Part shown: piece by piece, positions 62,318 to 64,000 of the stretch
How positions within the stretch are numbered: the first letter of the stretch is position 1
Layout: the number at the start of each line of letters is the position of its first letter
DNA from: Streptomyces aquilus
Lineage (GTDB): Bacteria > Actinomycetota > Actinomycetes > Streptomycetales > Streptomycetaceae
Assembly: GCF_003955715.1 (NCBI RefSeq)
Contig: NZ_CP034463.1
Location: 8,680,001-8,744,000 of the forward strand
DNA: 64,000 bases
Direction: 5' to 3'
The notes under the pieces: generated by a model
What the model was told of the DNA's origin: nothing
Databases searched by the model: none
The model's input: the letters and a program-made list of their open reading frames with translations, nothing else
Translations under genes and position numbers: made by a program

Positions 62318-63393
62318 TCCGTATGACCCAGCACGCCGAGCCGGCGGTGACCACACCGCCGGCCCCCGGCCCGAAGGAGACCGACGGCCGGACCGCCCAA
62401 CGTCCCTTGGCGCTGCGGCTGTTGGCCCGCCCCGAAGTGGGCGTCTTCCTCGGCGCCGTCGCCGTCTACGTGTTCTTCCTGATCGCCGCGCCGCCGGTGC
62501 GCGACGGCAGCTCGATGGCCAACATCCTCTACCAGTCGTCGACCATCGGGATCATGGCCCTGCCGGTCGCGCTGCTGATGATCGGCGGCGAGTTCGACCT
62601 CTCGTCCGGCGTCGCGGTCATCACCTCCGCGCTCACCGCGAGCATGCTCGCCTACCAGCTCACGCTGAACGTGTGGGCGGGCGTCATCGCCGCCCTGGTC
62701 GTGTCGCTGGCGATCGGGTTCCTCAACGGCTGGCTGGTCGTCAAGACCGGTCTGCCGAGCTTCCTGATCACGCTGGGCACCTTCCTGATCCTCCAGGGCG
62801 TGAACCTGGCCGTCACCAAGCTCGTCACCGGCAACGTCGCCACCGACGACATCAGCGACATGGACGGCTTCTCCGGAGCCAAGAAGGTCTTCGCCTCGTC
62901 CTTCGAGGTCGGCGGCGTACAGATCAAGATCACGATCGTGTACTGGCTGGTGTTCGCGGCGCTGGCCACCTGGGTGCTGCTGCGCACCAAGTACGGCAAC
63001 TGGATCTTCGCGGTGGGCGGCAACAAGGAGTCGGCGCGGGCCGTCGGTGTCCCGGTGACCTTCACGAAGATCTCGCTGTTCATGCTGGTCGGGTTCGGCG
63101 CCTGGTTCGTCGGGATGCACAACCTGTTCTCCTTCAACACCGTGCAGTCGGGCGAGGGTGTCGGGCAGGAGCTGATCTACATCTCCGCGGCCGTCATCGG
63201 CGGCTGTCTGCTCACCGGTGGTGCCGGTTCCGCGATCGGCCCGGTGTTCGGGGCGTTCATGTTCGGCATGGTGCAGCAGGGCATCGTGTACGCCGGGTGG
63301 AACCCGGACTGGTTCAAGGCCTTCCTGGGCGTGATGCTGCTCGGCGCCGTCCTGATCAATCTGTGGGTCAGCCGTACGGCGACCCGGAGGTGA
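62314..63393 (+). CDS. Sugar ABC transporter permease (RbsC/AraH type)
   Basis: The 359-residue protein has about ten membrane helices after a hydrophilic N terminus. It has [31 protein letters not shown] and [22 protein letters not shown], and the EAA-like segment [18 protein letters not shown]. These are the RbsC/AraH permease signatures. GTG 62314 overlaps the stop of the binding-protein gene (GTGA); ATG 62323 is the alternative. It forms the membrane channel of the importer with the ATPase encoded next. Confidence 0.9.
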   Translation: MIRMTQHAEPAVTTPPAPGPKETDGRTAQRPLALRLLARPEVGVFLGAVAVYVFFLIAAPPVRDGSSMANILYQSSTIGIMALPVALLMIGGEFDLSSGVAVITSALTASMLAYQLTLNVWAGVIAALVVSLAIGFLNGWLVVKTGLPSFLITLGTFLILQGVNLAVTKLVTGNVATDDISDMDGFSGAKKVFASSFEVGGVQIKITIVYWLVFAALATWVLLRTKYGNWIFAVGGNKESARAVGVPVTFTKISLFMLVGFGAWFVGMHNLFSFNTVQSGEGVGQELIYISAAVIGGCLLTGGAGSAIGPVFGAFMFGMVQQGIVYAGWNPDWFKAFLGVMLLGAVLINLWVSRTATRR

Positions 63394-63397
63394 CGTG

Positions 63398-64000
63398 ATG
63401 ACATCCAACGGAACCCAGGGAACCCATGGGGCCATCCTCGCCGACACCGTCCCTGAGGGGAGCGACGGCACGATCGTCGAACTCCGCAACGCGGGCAAGT
63501 CGTACGGCAACATCCGCGCCCTGCACGGCGTCGACCTCAAGGTCCACCCCGGCAAGGTCACTTGTGTGCTGGGCGACAACGGCGCGGGCAAGTCGACGCT
63601 GATCAAAATCATCTCGGGTCTGCACCAGCACACCGAGGGCGAGTTCCTCGTCGACGGCGCCCCGGTGCGCTTCTCCACCCCGCGCGAGGCCCTCGACAAG
63701 GGCATCGCCACCGTCTACCAGGACCTCGCCGTGGTCCCGCTGATGCCGGTGTGGCGCAACTTCTTCCTCGGCTCCGAGATGACCAAGGGCCCCTGGCCGC
63801 TGCGTCGCCTCGACATCGAGCGGATGAAGAAGACGGCCGACGAGGAGCTGCGCAACATGGGCATCGTCCTCGACGACCTGGAGCAGCCGATCGGCACGCT
63901 CTCCGGTGGCCAGCGCCAGTGCGTGGCGATCGCCCGCGCCGTCTACTTCGGCGCCCGTGTGCTGATCCTCGACGAGCCCACCGCCGCGCTCGGTGTGAAG
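63398..64000 (+). CDS. Sugar ABC transporter ATPase (5' part, runs off the window)
   Basis: This is the first 201 codons of an RbsA/XylG-like ATPase. Walker A is GDNGAGKST at about residues 59-67, then LSGGQRQ, and [11 protein letters not shown] is Walker B with the D-loop near the window end. It should energise the inositol importer. ATG 63398 follows GGAGGTGA. The remainder, possibly a second ATPase domain, lies beyond the window. Confidence 0.93.
   Translation, partial: MTSNGTQGTHGAILADTVPEGSDGTIVELRNAGKSYGNIRALHGVDLKVHPGKVTCVLGDNGAGKSTLIKIISGLHQHTEGEFLVDGAPVRFSTPREALDKGIATVYQDLAVVPLMPVWRNFFLGSEMTKGPWPLRRLDIERMKKTADEELRNMGIVLDDLEQPIGTLSGGQRQCVAIARAVYFGARVLILDEPTAALGVK

Overview
The window is high-GC actinobacterial DNA, almost certainly from a Streptomyces chromosome. 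Evidence: strong third-position GC bias, frequent GTG starts, several leaderless-type promoters, two SAM-dependent methyltransferases of the Streptomyces-expanded DUF574 type, a LAxTG surface protein, DUF3140 and DUF309 proteins, scattered cobalamin genes and an iol locus. It holds about 58 protein genes, one tRNA-Pro, several pseudogene remnants and no recognisable insertion sequence, integrase or CRISPR array.

Layout. (1) 1-6.0 kb: a Gfo/Idh oxidoreductase divergent from a LacI regulator with two matching operators, then MarR, a GH43 glycosidase, LysR, a DMT exporter and a sortase-anchored protein. (2) 6.1-7.6 kb: a GH15 remnant convergent with galE. (3) 7.6-11.6 kb: a NUDIX protein, then an amidohydrolase plus glutamine-synthetase pair (a split version of the fungal FluG architecture) and a DUF574 methyltransferase. 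(4) 11.7-20.9 kb: a zinc-ribbon protein, a K+ channel, then a compact catabolic operon: XRE-cupin regulator, M24-fold hydrolase, E1 alpha/beta of a 2-oxoacid or acetoin-type dehydrogenase, ATZ/TRZ-type amidohydrolase, bicupin, SDR and M20 amidohydrolase. Its substrate is unknown. (5) 20.9-33.2 kb: mixed housekeeping and stress genes (second DUF574 protein, DUF3140, Dps, hydrolase, thiolase, TSUP exporter, a large unknown membrane protein, cobK, an MFS exporter with a C-terminal extension, cobF, DUF309). (6) tRNA-Pro at 33.3 kb with a strong terminator and a decayed MFS gene. (7) 34.0-51.4 kb: an exopolysaccharide cluster with phosphoglycosyltransferase, several glycosyltransferases, a Wzz-like protein, Wzx flippase, Wzy-like polymerase, nucleotide-sugar epimerase and dehydrogenase, a TetR regulator and an LCP ligase. 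(8) 51.4-57.2 kb: GH15 hydrolase, DEAD-box helicase, cold-shock protein, NUDIX and aldo/keto reductase. (9) 57.2-64.0 kb: a myo-inositol locus (GntR regulator, iolD, iolC and a divergent sugar ABC importer running off the window end).

Two observations tie distant parts together. First, a 23-bp AT-rich palindrome (plan GTAT-n3-TAC-n3-GTA-n3-ATAC) lies 22-36 bp upstream of the start codons of galE, the phosphoglycosyltransferase, a glycosyltransferase, the sugar epimerase and LCP; the last copy sits between LCP and the divergent TetR gene. This predicts one TetR-controlled exopolysaccharide regulon that includes galE about 26 kb outside the cluster. Second, galE carries a decayed GH15 3' end next to it, while the intact GH15 gene carries a decayed galE 3' end. 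These are about 240-bp direct repeats with reciprocally lost genes, bracketing 46.7 kb.

All functional calls come from reading the translated sequence and family knowledge; no database search was run.
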